From: Daedaleopsis sinensis
Taxonomy: Eukaryota > Basidiomycota > Agaricomycetes > Polyporales > Polyporaceae
Assembly: GCA_033807695.1 (NCBI GenBank)
Contig: CM066310.1
Location: forward strand, 1,488,001-1,552,000
Length of the DNA stretch: 64,000 nucleotides
Direction of reading: 5' to 3'
The position numbers and the translations under genes are program-made. How positions within the stretch are numbered: the stretch's first letter is position 1; every line of letters begins with the position of its first letter. The notes under the pieces were generated by a model. That model was given only the letters and a program-made list of their open reading frames with translations, did no database searches and was not told the DNA's origin. This document shows, piece by piece, positions 1 through 9,435 of this stretch.

Positions 1-124
1 TGGCAGGAAGGTATGTAGAGTCACCAAGCTTGTTGTTGATGCTGACCCGGAGCCGGCTCCGCCTCTCCATCTCCCGTCGCGAGAAGCCCTTGCTGCTGGA
101 AGTGGTGCCTATGGGACGAGCCAT
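1..124 (-). CDS. Unknown basic protein, first exon only (cut by window edge)
   Basis: Start codon at 124-122, first exon 124-25, then the beginning of an intron running off the window. The exon is the same as the first exon of the complete copies at 8714-9435, 17956-18677 and 27255-27974, so the rest of this gene copy lies to the left of the window. The donor reads GTGACT instead of the better GTGAGT seen in the third complete copy. I do not recognise the protein; see 27255-27974. Confidence 0.7.
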   Translation of the reverse strand, partial: MARPIGTTSSSKGFSRREMERRSRLRVSINNKLGDSTYLPA

Positions 125-1678
125 TGTGCTGAAGTCGCGCTGCGATGCTGAGAGCGACAAGTGAGGACTCGGAGGAGGTGGTGAGCAGAGAGAAAGGTCG
201 AGTGGGTGTTGCCCGACCGTTGGTCGCACGTAGGGTCGGCGACGGTAGTGCGAGATGAATATTAAACTAAGTTTGGTTGGTACCCACTGGCGTGCGCTCA
301 AGTTAACCTTGGCAACTCGGATGATGCAATGAACGCTCAGGGACCAGGGTTCAGAGTCACATCACCTCACTACGTCGACTCGGAGTCAGATGGATTTGGA
401 GCCTGTCTTCAATAAGTATGTTGGAATATACACAGGTAGCCATACACTGTCTCCATTTTTACATCAAGTTGTAAGTAGCTCGAATACATGCATCCAGATT
501 TGTGCACAACAACTTGCTGTACGCACACCTGTATTCACGCAACCTGAGCTTTCTTCTGGTCGGCTGGGAATCCCGAAAAGACAACATCGGCTATGTGCTG
601 TCCTATGTCTCTAGCAACCGCCTGTGGGGCCGCCCGCAAAGTTCATCTACAGCGAATCTCTACATCCACATTTGTGCCGGCCGGAGGTGAACAAAGTTGG
701 CTAGTAATTTTCTCGGGCCGGGCACGGTACGATTCACTGTTGAATTCAATTCAAATGTAAAGAGAATTCTTCCAAACCAACCGCGGACCCTGACGTGCTC
801 ATGGACAACCGGTGAGTGCTGAGGGATGACGAGATTCACTCCAGTGCCCTTGTTTTACCCTCATGAGTACACCCTTGATCCCTACATTAATCACATCGGT
901 TAAGCAGGACAGGAACACACACACATATCCGAATCTGCAACACTTCGAGTCTAGATGTCTGGTTCTCCGCAGGCTCGCCGCTCGAAGAGGGCTACTGTCT
1001 AAATTTCTGAGAATCCGCCACTGACTCAATCACTGCAGAGACAAGTTGAAGGAGAATATGCTGTTTAGATGGATGGTTTCCGGAATGCATTGAATATGTG
1101 AACACATATGGATCCGAACCTCCTCATCAAACGGAGACGGTACCTGGACGGTACCTCGTTGTCTGGCTGTGGTTAGCCACTAGTACATCTGCGGCTGCTT
1201 CCGCATTTCCTGAGAACATTCAGACTAGTGTGTGGTGTGTCGTGATTCAGCCTGGCACCTAGGATGGTCTGAATTTCAACTCAGTTCCAGGTTAGCGTGT
1301 GGAGCTACGGGTCACTAGAGCAACAGTACCCGCATGTTGGTGCGCGGCATACACATTCCGGAGTAATGACAAACGGGCCCATTCCAAACATAGTGTGTCA
1401 TCCCGAATTTCCGCAGTGTGGCTGCTGACTCCATGCAGATCGCACCAGCAGAGTCTGAAACACACAAGTCATGTATCACAATTCAATATTCAATACGGAT
1501 CGAATGACGCCACTGACCAGGCGGTAACCACTCCCCGGGATCGCCGGCCAGGAACATTCCGATGCTCGCATGTTACACCCAGCAACGCGATGACCGCTCG
1601 TCCGAAGCGTGCGGAACCACAAAGCATCTGCGCCCCCGGCAGCACAAAGCCGGGGCCGCACGGGCCCCAGACGAAGGC

Positions 1679-1685
1679 TATAAAG
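1679..1685 (+). promoter_or_regulatory. TATA-like element followed by a CT-rich tract
   Basis: A TATAAAG sequence is followed 30-90 bases downstream by a pyrimidine-rich stretch with ACTCAAC and CTCTCC motifs, as in many fungal core promoters. The same element stands at 10942, 20184 and 29447. No clear reading frame follows: the first downstream ATG codons open only short frames. It may be a relic promoter or drive a non-coding RNA. Confidence 0.35.
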
Positions 1686-2920
1686 ATCCGGGGGTGCTCA
1701 GCGGCGTTGGGCACCACTCCCTCTGTCTCCCTCCTCGTACTCAACATCTCTCCTCACCCCCGGCCTGCTCGTCGTGCAAGCGCGGAGTCACTGTCATCCG
1801 CACCGTACGGTACGCTGTGCACACCACACCTTTTACAACGACATCCTGACTGCTATCACCGCTCCAGGCTCAGTGCACGCCGGCTGCCTTTACCCGGGGC
1901 CACTTGTGGTACGTCACGCTGCGTACATCAGCGTCCAAGGAGTGTGCCGCTGACCGCTGTCGTGTGCAGGTACCGTCGTGGGCAAGGCCGTGCCTTGCAT
2001 GCTTCAACCAGACTTGCGGTATGTGGCTGCATGTGGCATCTTTTGCAGACTATGTTCTGATGCGAGTAGTACAGCCGTACTAGGACGAACCCTGGCCGGG
2101 TAGCTCGGAGGTATGACGACCGGCGAGCCGCGCTCTTGGACCCACCGTGCACGCAGGTATATTGCAAGCTCTGACAGTGATGGTATGGTACAGCACGCTG
2201 ATGAGTACGCGACCGCCATCGTGAACTCAGCGGAGGGTAGACATCAAGTATATACAGTATTACTAGATGTGTGCGAGTTGGATGGAGGAGCGCTGTCGGG
2301 ACTCTCTGTGACCGCGTAGTGCACCGCGTCATAGACAGATCCGAGAGCACGAGGGGAGACCTGCTTGATGGTGGACTCGGAGTCCCATTTTGAGTGGAAC
2401 AATAAGGCGGCAGTGAGATGGTATATCGCATCCTTGCGGACGCCGCCGGCGGAGGACTCGTATGCGGTAGTATAGCTGCAGTTTGTCCGTGGTAGCACGA
2501 GTACCGGAGACGTAGACGACGTCTCACAGGTATTTCATCGCTACTCCTAGCGAGGTGGGTGCGTCGAGGCCTTACTCGCCGGCACAGCGCTGTGTAGTAT
2601 TTGCTGTAGTCTGTAACAGTGGGATATTACCCTCGACAATACACTTTACGCGTACGCGTACAGTCTCATGCTGGCGGGAGCACCTCCCTGGGCCCCAAGG
2701 ACCGAGTGACTAGCGAATCTGTGCACGACTCACGAACGTGTCCTGAACTCGGAGGCAGCTGCGAGTAGGATTGAGTTCTCGAGCGTGTTCCTGCTCGCAT
2801 GAGTCGAGTGAGCAAGGAGCGAGCTGTACATATGCGCGCGTGAACAATGCGAGCATGTGTGCCTTCAAGTCTCTCTGACATGGGTTGGGTATAACGTACA
2901 GCCTTCGACGTGCAGTCAAA

Positions 2921-4154
2921 GTACGTACCTTTCGCTTTGCTCGGGTGCTCATGCTGAACACGCTTGATGCCCTCTGAACAGGTACACATACTCCTACTAC
3001 TCCCCTCAGCTGCGAGCTGCGAGATACCGGGCGTGACCGTCGGGATACAGCTCATGCGCCGTGTGCATCGTCAGCCACAGAGCGTTGAGCGACGGTGCAT
3101 CGTCGGCAGCGGTTCCTCAGCAGGCACGGGCGATTCGGAGACTGCTTCGCCGTCGTGCTCGTGCCCGCATCGAGTATGATACCTGCTGAGGATGTCCCGC
3201 GGACTCGCGATGCCGGTTGCGAACATCGGAGTCCGGCGGCGCGCACGTACCTGAGGGCCCCTGCGCGGGACGTACCTGTCGGTGGCCCCGCGTGTCCGCG
3301 TCCGGACGGGTATTGATGCGCCGCGACGACACGACTGAGTCGCACCCGGCCTGGTCGATAAGACGGAGCGGCGCGCTCGCACACGTCCAGTTTGCGCCTC
3401 GGGGATTGTCGCGAGGTCGTGCTCTCAGCTCGAGCTCGGACCCCGGCCTGTTCGTCCACGACGGTCGTTCCTGTCAGCCGGAGATTCAGCCAGCGTAAGA
3501 CGGGTCTGATACGGCGGTACAGGGAGCATGGTACGTACCTGTAGCATGAGCGGCGACGAAATCCATCGCTGAGAGCCATGAGCGTACCGGGCATCGTCCG
3601 TGCTCGGGTTTGCTGAGGATGTCCCGCGGACGCGCAATGACGGCGACGGAGTCGGGTCGCGAACATCGGAGTCCGCTGGCGAACATCGGAGTCCGGTGGC
3701 GAGGACTGTGGGTTGCCGTGCGTGAGGTCTGCGTGAACGTCTGCGGAGTGCGCCGCGACGACGCGACTGAGTTGCGCGCGTGCTGGATAGAACAGAGGGG
3801 GCCGCGTGTGTCAGTGCAGATCGTGCCTCAGGGATTAGCTCGACGTCGTTCCTGTCGGCCGGAGATGCAGACAGCGGACGACAGAACAGACTCGCGGCAG
3901 CTCACACTCGCGGCAGCTCACAGTACAGCATGGTACGTACCTGCAGCATTGGCCGCGACGAGATAGATGGCTGATTGGCTCTCAGGTCGGGGCGTGGGCA
4001 GGTAGTGGATCGAAAGGGGATTCGGCATTTGCAGTAAGTACGTACATTGTGGAACGCGGGAGGTTGTGAGTGTGGGAGAGGGCCAAGGGGCGTGTATAAT
4101 AGGCGGGACAGGCGGAGGGGCAGAACACTGGAGAATAGATAGTGAGTACTTACC
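2921..4154 (-). other. Series of consensus 5' splice sites on the minus strand
   Basis: On the - strand, strong donor matches follow one another: CAG|GTAAGTAC at 4153, CAG|GTACGTAC at 3940, CAG|GTACGTAC at 3538, CAG|GTACGTCC at 3275, CAG|GTACGTGC at 3250 and AAG|GTACGTAC at 2928. They are conserved in all units. Such a series suggests a multi-exon transcript reading away from uricase, but the exons between them do not join into a recognisable protein. Coding status is unknown. Confidence 0.35.
3186..3990. repeat. Two-copy degenerate internal repeat, about 425 bp
   Basis: The segment from 3186 begins GCTGAGGATGTCCCGCGGAC and the same start recurs at 3613. Both halves then share GAACATCGGAGTCCG, CGCCGCGACGAC.CGACTGAGT, CGTCGTTCCTGTC.GCCGGAGAT and, on the reverse strand, a CAG|GTACGTACCATGCT splice-donor-like motif. 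Similarity is only partial, so this is an old duplication inside the unit. Unit 1 alone has an additional direct duplication of about 20 bases near 3659-3700. Corresponding blocks lie near 12444-13210, 21688-22450 and 30952-31745. Confidence 0.65.
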
Positions 4155-4654
4155 TGAGGGTGGTGCTTGTCACTGTGCGCTATCACCGTCTTCGTAGCCA
4201 CAGAGGCATTGTCTTGAACGACGACGGCGAGGCGGCGGGCTGCGGGCGGGGACGGGGGCGGGGGCAGAGGAGGAGGGAGAGAAGCTGGAAGGGGGAGAGG
4301 GAGAGCGCGGTTTCGAGGCGTCGAGGGCGGTCCTTCCAAAGGGACGTCCTGCCGTGGGCCGCCGCACGAGTGACGGTGAGCAGCTGCCAAAGAGCGGATG
4401 GCGGACGGCGAGCTGGAGGATGTCCGAGCCTCGAAAGGAAGGAGGAACGGGGTGCGATCGGACACGGCCTGCTTGCTTGGCTAGCACCGTCCGTCACGAA
4501 AGAACGGAAGGCGTCGAGCGTTGGGCGCTCATCTTGAGAACAAGTCGTTGAGCGAAAGAGCGTGGAGGGTGGTGTGCTGCTGACCTTGACTTGCTCGTCG
4601 TCCAAGTACACTCGAGCGTCTTCGGCTTCACTTCAGAAAACAGCGAGACGCGGA

Positions 4655-4770
4655 CACGTGATCAGCAGAGCTTAGGACGGAGATAAGATAAGATAGACCG
4701 ACTGAGACTCGGAGTCGAGACGAGTCGAGATGCTCGCGCTTGTCCTCCTCCTGGTTCTCCTACATATAAG
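4655..4770 (+). promoter_or_regulatory. Uricase promoter, copy 1: E-box, GATA cluster, TATA box
   Basis: A CACGTG palindrome (4655-4660) is followed by three overlapping GATA sites, GATAAGATAAGATA at 4682-4695, about 145 bases before the start codon, and by CATATAAG at 4763-4770. GATAAG is the binding site of the fungal nitrogen regulators of the AreA/NIT2 family, which in ascomycetes activate uricase when preferred nitrogen is scarce. The arrangement fits nitrogen-catabolite control of this gene. The full TATATAAG-type core is present only in this copy. Confidence 0.7.
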
Positions 4771-4838
4771 CTCGTCGTGCTCTCGAATACACGCAAACCC
4801 TCTTGATCTTCCTTCCATCACTTGAGTCAACCACAAGC

Positions 4839-6271
4839 ATGTCCGAACTCTCCTACCTCTCTCATGCTCGCTACGGTAAGAACAAGGTCCGCGTTCTCCG
4901 CGTCGTCCGCGAGGGTGGATGGCATAACATCGTCGAGTACAACGTCACCGCTCTCGTCGAGGGGGATATCGAAGTCAGGTTAGCTCTCTGATCTCTATAC
5001 AGCCTTAACCATGTGGACCCGCTCAAACCCCGCCGCGGATCAGCTACACTAAGGCGGACAACTCCGTTGTGGTGGCCACAGATTCGAGTACGTCCACCAC
5101 TCTTGATCTATTCACTTTCACTCCTCGTCGAATCCTTACGATGCGTACGCAGTAAAGAACATTACCTACTGTAAGCCTCCAGCACTGTGCCCACCACTCT
5201 CAACGAACGTGTTGCGCAACCAGACCTCGCCAAGACCTCTCCTCACGTCCTCGTCCCGGAGCGCTTCGCACTGCACCTCGGCACACACCTCGTGTCCAAG
5301 TACGCGCACCTGAAGAAGGCCTTCATTACCGTCGAGCAACTCAGGTGGCAGCGCATTCCTATCTCCCAGGGTGCGGGCCAGACCCCCAAGCCGCACTCGC
5401 ACTCGTTCTATCGCGACGGCGACGAGAAGCGTACCGTAGAGGTCGAGGTGCGGCCCACATCCTGATCATCCTTCCCTGCAGCTGGGTCCTCCATCGTTCC
5501 GAGAGATACCGCCCGTCTGATCCTGTTCATCCTCCAGATCGATGCCACAGGCGGCAAGGACAAGCTCGTCGCGCGCGTGACCTCGGGCGTGAAAGACCTG
5601 CTCGTGATCAAGACGACCGGCTCCGCGTTCGAGTCCTTCGTGCGCGACGAGTACACGACGCTCGCCGAGGTCAACGACCGCATCTTCTCGACCTCCGTCG
5701 ACCTCGCGTACACCTTCGCACCCCTCTCTATTCCTAAACCTGCCGACGGCGAGGGTAGGGTCTTCGACGCGCCGGTCAAGGGGGACGCCGCGAAGGGCAC
5801 GCCGTGGGACGGGGACGCACTCGCCGCGTCCGCGCGCGAGGTCACCCTGGAGGTGTTTGCGCTCGACGAGAGCGCGAGCGTCCAGGTACGCATACAGCGC
5901 ACGCGTGTGTTCGACTGTTCATGCCTGACTTCCATGTCCCACAGGCGACGCTGTACAAGATGTGCCAGCGGATCATCACTGAGAACCCGCACATCACGTC
6001 CGTGTCCTACAAGCTCCCAAACAAGCACTACGTCCCTGTGGACATGAAGTACATCGGCATCGACAACACGTCTCCGTACGTTCGCGTCATCCGCCTGGTA
6101 CTCACGCACGAGCGTTCTGACCAGCCGTCTCTTGCGATAGTCCCAACGCGGATGTCTTCCTGCCCCTCGCCGCACCGAGGTATGTCCATTGTCTACAGTC
6201 CAGTCACGCTCACCGCGATCGCTGACGTCGAGTGCAGCGGCCTCATCTCCGCCACCGTCTCGCGCAAGTGA
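4839..6271 (+). CDS. URO1: Uricase (urate oxidase), copy 1
   Basis: Urate oxidase, which turns urate into 5-hydroxyisourate in purine breakdown, normally in peroxisomes. Eight exons: 4839-4978, 5044-5087, 5153-5170 (18 bp), 5224-5447, 5538-5885, 5945-6075, 6141-6179, 6238-6271. They give 325 residues, the family's usual length. Catalytic residues match known uricases: Lys14 in the N-terminal YGK motif, Thr59-Asp60 in VVVATDS, Arg178 in FVRDEYTTL, Gln258 in SVQAT, and Asn284 and His286 in LPNKHY. Every intron is GT-AG and the frame holds throughout. This copy alone reads YGKN where the other three read YGKD. The C-terminus is SRK, not a canonical SKL-type peroxisome signal. A GATA cluster lies upstream. 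Confidence 0.95.
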
Positions 6272-6387
6272 AGCTGCTCAAGAGGTGTTGTCGCGGGCGC
6301 CTATCGCTGTGGCCGGCGGGCGCGCGCACAGAAGGCCGCAATGTACCATTCGGAATCGCCGAGAAAGGGCGTGTTTTGGGACATATA

Positions 6388-6473
6388 GAGCACTTGGCGT
6401 GTTGCGAGATATACAGAGCACGCGGGGCGGTTCGTCGAGATACAGAGCACTCGGGGCGGTTCGTCGAGATACA
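6388..6473. repeat. 29 bp tandem repeat downstream of uricase 1
   Basis: Two good copies of a 29 bp unit (GAGCAC..GGGGCGGTTCGTCGAGATACA) at 6416-6444 and 6445-6473, preceded by a diverged 28 bp copy at 6388-6415. Unit 2 has the same number at 15630-15715; unit 3 has one more at 24868-24982. No protein is implied. The rest of 6272-6770 shows nothing else. Confidence 0.85.
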
Positions 6474-6775
6474 AGCGTGCAGACGCGGTTTGGGACACAT
6501 GGAGGACGTCGGTGAGTCTCTATTCTCGCTACTGTACAGACACGTCCAAGTAAATTTAATGAAGCTGCAGCCTCCATCTTCCTTGTGTCTCCGCCGCCCA
6601 CCATCCGGTTCTGTGTACTCACCTCCGTAATGTGAGTGTACTCCGTGCTCCCGTCGCTCGCTGCCATGCTCAAAGAAAATTGGATTCAGTGCTGTCAGCT
6701 GTGCATGAGCGCGTCCCCGACGTCTCCAAGGTGCGTGCGTATCTGGTCCGCAGAAACGTCCTCGACATGCGTTCG

Positions 6776-6819
6776 GGCGCATCCTGCACGTCTCGTCCTC
6801 GAGATGCGCACGATGCGCC
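6776..6819. repeat. Stem-loop 1 of the unit
   Basis: Inverted repeat with 20-base arms and a 4-base centre (TCCT). Three mismatches separate the arms. It belongs to the same family as the elements at 6987, 7278 and 7769: they share a core of CTGCAC.TCTCG, four bases, then CGAGA. Confidence 0.85.
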
Positions 6820-6986
6820 GCCAAACCCACTCACACGCACCCGCAAGATCTGATAACACGTCGAAGACGTGTACCGTGCCCGTGCACGCCCTGGAGACGG
6901 CTCGAAAGTCGCGTACCATGCGCATGAGACCGTCCGGATGTCAGAGCGACGCAATACAGCCCACAGACACTAGGTTGGACCTCGGA

Positions 6987-7030
6987 GGCGCATCCTGCAC
7001 ATCTCGAATACGAGATCTGCAGGTGGCGCC
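6987..7030. repeat. Stem-loop 2 of the unit
   Basis: Inverted repeat with 20-base arms around AATA and three mismatches. It is followed by GCCACGTAGGAGAGAACCG, which resembles the sequence after stem-loop 3. In unit 3 (25496-25539) one arm base has changed (TCTCG to TCGCG), adding a mismatch. Confidence 0.8.
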
Positions 7031-7277
7031 GCCACGTAGGAGAGAACCGAGCACACGCAGTCGCAAGCTCCGAGAACTCTTCCCGGACGCGTACCGTGCC
7101 CATGCGCGCGCGCCGGTGACGCCTCGAAAGTCGCGTACCGTACGTGTACGACCCACCGGCATACGCGTACCGTGCTTAACGCGTCGAAGACGCTTACCGT
7201 GCCTGGGCACGCCCCGGGTCCCATCAGCGACACACGACACAGGCCACATGTACGAGCACATAAACCAGTGGCACGTC

Positions 7278-7305
7278 CTGCACGTCTCGAGTACGAGACG
7301 TGCAG
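7278..7305. repeat. Stem-loop 3 of the unit
   Basis: Perfect inverted repeat: CTGCACGTCTCG, four bases AGTA, CGAGACGTGCAG. Arms are 12 bases. The following GCGTCGCCATGCGGGAGAGA is shared in part with the other family members. Confidence 0.9.
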
Positions 7306-7768
7306 AATGCGTCGCCATGCGGGAGAGAACGTCGCACGCAAGCTCCGAGGTGTACCGTCCCATGCGCGCGCCGGCGACGATTCGAAAGTCGCGTACCGTA
7401 GGTGTACGACCCACCTGCACACGCGTACCGTGCGTGTGTGCGGAGCGGTGATGTCCAGACGGCTTGGTACCGTGTCCGCCACCGACGGTCGAACCTTAGG
7501 TACCGTATGCATGTAGCGCACAAGGAGCTCACCGACTCGCGCACCGGCTGCGCTCAGACACAGGTACCGACTCGAACGGGAAGCACGATGGCAATCCCGC
7601 GCCGACCTCCGCGAACTCGTCGCTCACCCCATGCTACTCTCTCGCCGCACAACCTTCGCAACGCGACAGGATGCCCCCCGAAGCGTATCCCAGCTCACGA
7701 CACGACGGCGTCGTGCTCGGCTGGTAGGTAGGTCTCGGACCGGGAAGTGCTAGCGATCCACGCGCACT

Positions 7769-7812
7769 GACGCATCCTGCACATCTCGTGCTCGAGATGT
7801 GCACGATGCGTC
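7769..7812. repeat. Stem-loop 4 of the unit
   Basis: Inverted repeat with 20-base arms around TGCT and a single mismatch. Compared with stem-loop 3, the left arm has CACATCTCG for CACGTCTCG and the right arm has CGAGATGTG for CGAGACGTG, so pairing is kept by a matching change. Confidence 0.9.
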
Positions 7813-8713
7813 GCCACGACTTGCGCAAGACCCCGGAACAGGTCCTCGATGTCGCCACACTCGCAATCGGGTACCGTATCCGTGCGGCCTATGTTGCCGA
7901 CGAACGACGCGGCACGAGGAACATCCTATGCGGTTGACGACACGACAGCACGAGCTCGCAGCTCCAGAAACACAAGCACGCCACCCGGATATCCCATCCG
8001 GACCAAGTGCTCAAGCCCGGCGGAAGCTCACAGCCTGCGCTATGAAACTCGTGCGCTGTCAATCGCTCCCCACAAGGGTCTACATCCCTCGCCACACAAT
8101 TCGCAGGACGACGTGCTCCGGCGACGCACGTAACACACATCGCGTGCTAAGACCTCGAGACGGTACTGAGAGATGAGCCACGCACCGTACGCTGAGGGGC
8201 TTCGTCGCGCACCCCCGGCTGTCCTTGAGATCGGAAGTCTGTTGCGCGCAGTGAGGTCAAGCTCGAGGTGGCCGTGAGGTGCTCGACACGTACCATTCAC
8301 TCGATGCTGCACAGGGCACGAGCGACAACGCGACGGGAGACGCATCAGGCGGCGGATGGGTGCAGAGTGCACAGGGATGGTGAAGGAACTTAGGAAGATG
8401 GACATACGTGAGTTGCACGGACGACCGCGACTAAGCGAGAGCGGTGTTTGGGAACGATATGCTCACGCCCTTGATCTTGACAGGCACGAGGCTACCTATC
8501 GGCGTCGGAACCTCCCGAACGGTACATGCGGAACGTCCCGCTGCGACAGACGAGGCGCGTCGCTGCGCGTGGTACGGGTATGTCCGTTTCCGAACGGCAA
8601 ATTCTGCGAGCCCCGCGACGATTTCGCGACACTGCGTGGATGCTCGATTCATCACATACATCGGCGACAAGCAATGAGTTGGCACTAACACTGTACTCTA
8701 CGGTAATACATGT
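7813..8713. other. No gene seen (also 17055-17955 and 26322-27254)
   Basis: Stretch between the stem-loop block and the - strand gene. Open frames of 60-125 codons exist on both strands, with no recognisable domain and with small indels between units that would change them. It may hold the - strand gene's downstream region. Confidence 0.5.
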
Positions 8714-9435
8714 TCACTGACGCTGACGCTTGCGAGGTGGCGCGACTACCACGACTCGACGCTGCCACCTGCGTTTCAAGGCCCTGCGACGCTCCTCGCG
8801 TGAGTCCTCGTCGTCGCTGGACTCGGATATCGGGTCGTCCGACAGCTCCCTCCCCCATGTCTCCGCCTCGGCCTCCATCTCGGCCGTCACCGTCACCGGG
8901 GACTTTGGCTTCTTACGCCCCTTCTCGTTGCGTGGGTCTGTCACCGGACGTTCGCGATGGCTGCCAGCGTCCGGCCGGACGTGCTTCTTCGGGATGCCGT
9001 CGTGTCTGGGGCTCGGGGCAACCAGAAGGGGGTTCTTCGCTGCGGCCCGGCGCTGCTCGTCCGACACAGGCTCAAAGTGCATCTGGCCGGTCTCCCAGAG
9101 CGCGAGCAGGTGGCTGATGCGCGCGAGCCCGGTGTGGTGGCTCAGGTTTCGGAACCTGTACGTCGGGGGGAAGTTGACGAGCGCGTAGCCATACCCGACG
9201 TACACCTCCCGGACGTACTCCGGCAGGGACCAGCGCATGCGCGCATCGGGCACGCCGGTGAGGGACACTAGCGGGTTGGTTCGCAATAGGTGAGTCGAGC
9301 GAGTGGGGAGATGGCAGGAAGGTATGTAGAGTCACCAAGCTTGTTGTTGATGCTAACCCGGAGCTTGCTCCGCCTCTCTATATCTCGTCGCGGGAAGCCC
9401 TTTCCGCTAGACGTGGTGCCTATAGGACGAGCCAT
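8714..9435 (-). CDS. Unknown basic protein, complete copy 1
   Basis: Two exons, 9435-9336 and 9267-8714, joined by a 68 bp intron; 217 residues. The N-terminal half has an aromatic stretch (EYVREVYVGYGYALVNFPPT), and the second half is hydrophilic, with an acidic patch (SESSDDEDSREE) before a basic C-terminus (KRRWQRR ... RKRQRQ) that looks like a nuclear localisation signal. I recognise no family. This copy differs from the other two by twelve base changes packed into about 90 bases of exon 1 (9349-9437), giving conservative changes such as E to D, M to I and R to K. The intron donor is GTGACT, weaker than the GTGAGT in copy 3. The gene spans the junction of units 1 and 2. Confidence 0.7.

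Larger units (their letters stand above)
125..4650. other. Gene-poor block of the repeat unit (also 9436-13910, 18678-23155, 27975-32440)
   Basis: I find no convincing protein-coding gene here. Open frames of 60-250 codons occur on both strands, but several overlap, they lack recognisable domains, and some are interrupted by indels between units. Recognisable pieces are a segment at about 390-690 conserved in all four units, a TATA-like element at 1679, a two-copy degenerate repeat at 3186-3990, a run of good splice donors on the - strand between 2921 and 4154, and a purine-rich stretch at 4247-4320. It may make a non-coding transcript divergent from uricase; that is inference only. Confidence 0.6.
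6776..7812. repeat. Stem-loop block with degenerate repeats of 210-500 bp
   Basis: The four stem-loops each head a degenerate segment containing GAGAGAAC, CGTACCGTGCCCATGCGCG, GGCGACG.TTCGAAAGTCGCGTACCGT and CGACCCACC.GCA.ACGCGTACCGTG. The block is thus an internal array of diverged repeats of unequal length. A long open frame (6636-7451 on +) runs through it, but its product is only a repetitive Arg/Thr-rich string and I do not call it a gene. Equivalent blocks are 16018-17054 and 25285-26321; unit 4 lacks it. Confidence 0.75.
1..9311. repeat. Tandem array unit 1 (about 9.3 kb)
   Basis: The sequence starting at base 1 recurs nearly identically at 9312, 18554 and 27853, giving periods of 9311, 9242 and 9299 bases. 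Base 1 already lies inside an intron of the - strand unknown gene, so more array lies to the left. Order within the unit: first exon of the unknown - strand gene, about 4.5 kb without a convincing gene, uricase (+), a 29 bp repeat, a stem-loop block, about 0.9 kb without a gene, then the second exon of the next copy of the unknown gene. The identity is seen directly; tandem duplication is the obvious inference. An assembly artefact is unlikely because the units differ by many small indels and substitutions. Confidence 0.97.

Noticed and set aside
390..690. Small frames of 62-74 codons conserved in four units
   Set aside because: Conservation follows from the recent duplication itself. No splice or domain evidence makes either frame a gene, though a real small exon cannot be excluded.
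1299..2527. Overlapping frames of 199-253 codons on both strands
   Set aside because: Not preserved between units because of indels, no family resemblance, and mutually overlapping; probably chance openness in GC-rich DNA.
4142..4537. Proline/arginine-rich frames over the purine-rich tract
   Set aside because: Both strands are open because of GGGGGC-type low complexity; repeat number changes between units; the apparent starts are not ATG in the best frame.
6636..7451. Long + strand open frame (271 codons; 287 at 25145 in unit 3) through the stem-loop block
   Set aside because: Its product is a low-complexity Arg/Thr/Pro string produced by GC-rich DNA repeats, the - strand is equally open, and it contains no domain. 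The inverted repeats explain the sequence better.
6776..7812. Stem-loop block read as a CRISPR array
   Set aside because: Repeats are few, diverged and spaced 210-500 bases apart, in an intron-rich eukaryotic genome.
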